This document shows, piece after piece, positions 20,394 through 20,996 of a stretch of 20,996 bases of DNA (position 1 is the stretch's first letter; each line of letters starts with the position of its first letter). A program made the position numbers and the translations under genes. The stretch is from IMG/VR virus record IMGVR_UViG_3300025099_000176, positions 1 through 20,996 of that record. One strand, 5' to 3'. A model generated the notes under the pieces. That model was not told where the DNA came from and did not search any database. It saw only the letters and a program-made list of their open reading frames with translations. The DNA comes from a virus.

Positions 20394-20544
20394 AATGATG
20401 TTAACTTTACATGTAGACGAAGAGGAATATCCTATACCTGCCGATCAAAATGTGGCAGAGGAATTAGAGACAAGTATGACAGAATTTATATATGATATAG
20501 GTGGTGTTAAAATAAAAAATATTAGAACTTTACAGGAGACATAA
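20380..20544 (+). CDS. Hypothetical acidic protein, 54 aa
   Basis: It starts at ATG 20380 within the end of DUF3310 and ends at TAA 20544, immediately before the reductase. A GAGG lies eight bases upstream. The protein starts with a beta strand (MIKVKMMLTLHVDEEEYP), has an acidic helix, and ends with GGVKIKNIRTL. Size and pattern recall short ferredoxin-like adaptor proteins; no family recognised. Confidence 0.65.
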   Translation: MIKVKMMLTLHVDEEEYPIPADQNVAEELETSMTEFIYDIGGVKIKNIRTLQET

Positions 20545-20996
20545 ATGATACGAAATTACTTACCGACTGATTATCAGAACTTCATAGCACTCTCTCGCTA
20601 TGCAAGGTGGAAAGAAGATGAACAACGCAGAGAGAATTGGAGTGAGACTGTAGATAGGTACTTTGACTATATGAGCAACCATCTTAAAAATAATCATTCT
20701 TATACTATTACAAAAGCTCTTAAAGAGAAATTGACAGATCAAATAATGTCTCTAGGTATTATGCCTAGTATGAGAGCCTTAATGACTTCAGGACCTGCAT
20801 TAGACAGATGTCATGTAGGTGGTTATAACTGTAGCTACATACCTGTGGATAGTCCACGTTCATTTGATGAATGTATGTATATACTTATGTGTGGTACAGG
20901 TGTAGGTTTCTCTGTTGAAAGAGAGAATGTTGACAAGCTACCCATAGTCAATGAACACTTTGAGGACAGCACTACTATCATCACTGTAGGTGACAG
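20545..20996 (+). CDS. Class II (adenosylcobalamin) ribonucleoside-triphosphate reductase, partial
   Basis: The first 150 residues of a gene that runs off the right edge; GGAG six bases before ATG 20545. FIALSRYARWKEDEQRREN, MPSMRALMTSGPALDR, GGYNCSYIPVDSPRSF and LMCGTGVGFSVER match the monomeric B12-dependent reductase of Lactobacillus leichmannii type. The Cys in YNCSY is the first of the redox-active pair; the rest of the active site is outside. It converts ribonucleotides to deoxyribonucleotides for phage replication and depends on host cobalamin. Confidence 0.93.
   Translation, partial: MIRNYLPTDYQNFIALSRYARWKEDEQRRENWSETVDRYFDYMSNHLKNNHSYTITKALKEKLTDQIMSLGIMPSMRALMTSGPALDRCHVGGYNCSYIPVDSPRSFDECMYILMCGTGVGFSVERENVDKLPIVNEHFEDSTTIITVGD

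Noticed and set aside
1-20996. CRISPR arrays, tRNA or rRNA genes, insertion sequences
   Set aside because: I found no regularly spaced repeats, no cloverleaf with a TTCGAAT-type T-loop, and no transposase. The Cas4-like nuclease is a phage recombination-type enzyme here, not part of a CRISPR locus.

Overview
The window looks like part of the genome of a marine tailed phage of the HMO-2011 type (podoviruses infecting SAR116/SAR11-like alphaproteobacteria). This rests on a family-A DNA polymerase carrying two DnaJ-type CxxCxGxG zinc motifs between its exonuclease and polymerase domains, which is a hallmark described for Puniceispirillum phage HMO-2011. It also rests on the cluster of integrase, separate primase and helicase, polymerase, Cas4-like nuclease, T7-type endonuclease I and adenosylcobalamin-dependent ribonucleotide reductase, on the strong AT bias, and on the tightly overlapping small genes. 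I see no phage RNA polymerase; the recognisable promoters are host sigma70-like (TTGACx, 17-bp spacer, mostly extended -10). The phage assignment is firm, while the host is inferred from composition and gene content only.

Layout. (1) 1-2907, minus strand: twelve short, overlapping genes, mostly small basic or glycine/lysine-rich proteins (DUF5872-like, DUF6321-like, HNH-like, a KGG-repeat peptide, a 32-residue Cys-rich peptide), read leftward from a near-perfect promoter at 3051-3079. (2) 2908-3598: divergent non-coding control region with two dyads and two copies of a dispersed palindrome. (3) 3599-4231: a stand-alone gene of unknown function with its own rho-independent terminator (4256-4290). 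(4) 4232-4601: second non-coding region, G-rich, with inverted repeats, two more palindromes and the strong promoter at 4503-4531. (5) 4602-11127: rightward early/middle genes, mostly small and unknown, plus a HhH-GPD-like protein, a solitary C5 cytosine methyltransferase and a SleB-type cell wall hydrolase. A second promoter lies at 5596-5624. (6) 11212-12958: DUF932 protein and tyrosine integrase. (7) 13001-20996: replication and nucleotide module comprising primase, DnaB-like helicase, GIY-YIG protein, PolA, a probable ssDNA-binding protein, Cas4-like PD-(D/E)XK nuclease, endonuclease I, DUF3310 and the start of a class II ribonucleotide reductase.

The most unusual feature is a 15-bp palindrome, TTMACAA-S-TTGTKAA, present nine times between 3330 and 11183 and not seen elsewhere in the window. 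Five copies sit just upstream of a Shine-Dalgarno sequence, and others overlap stop codons or flank the stand-alone gene. It resembles a distributed operator system, analogous to but different from mycobacteriophage stoperators, and no obvious helix-turn-helix repressor is present to read it. This is inference; the sites themselves are seen directly.
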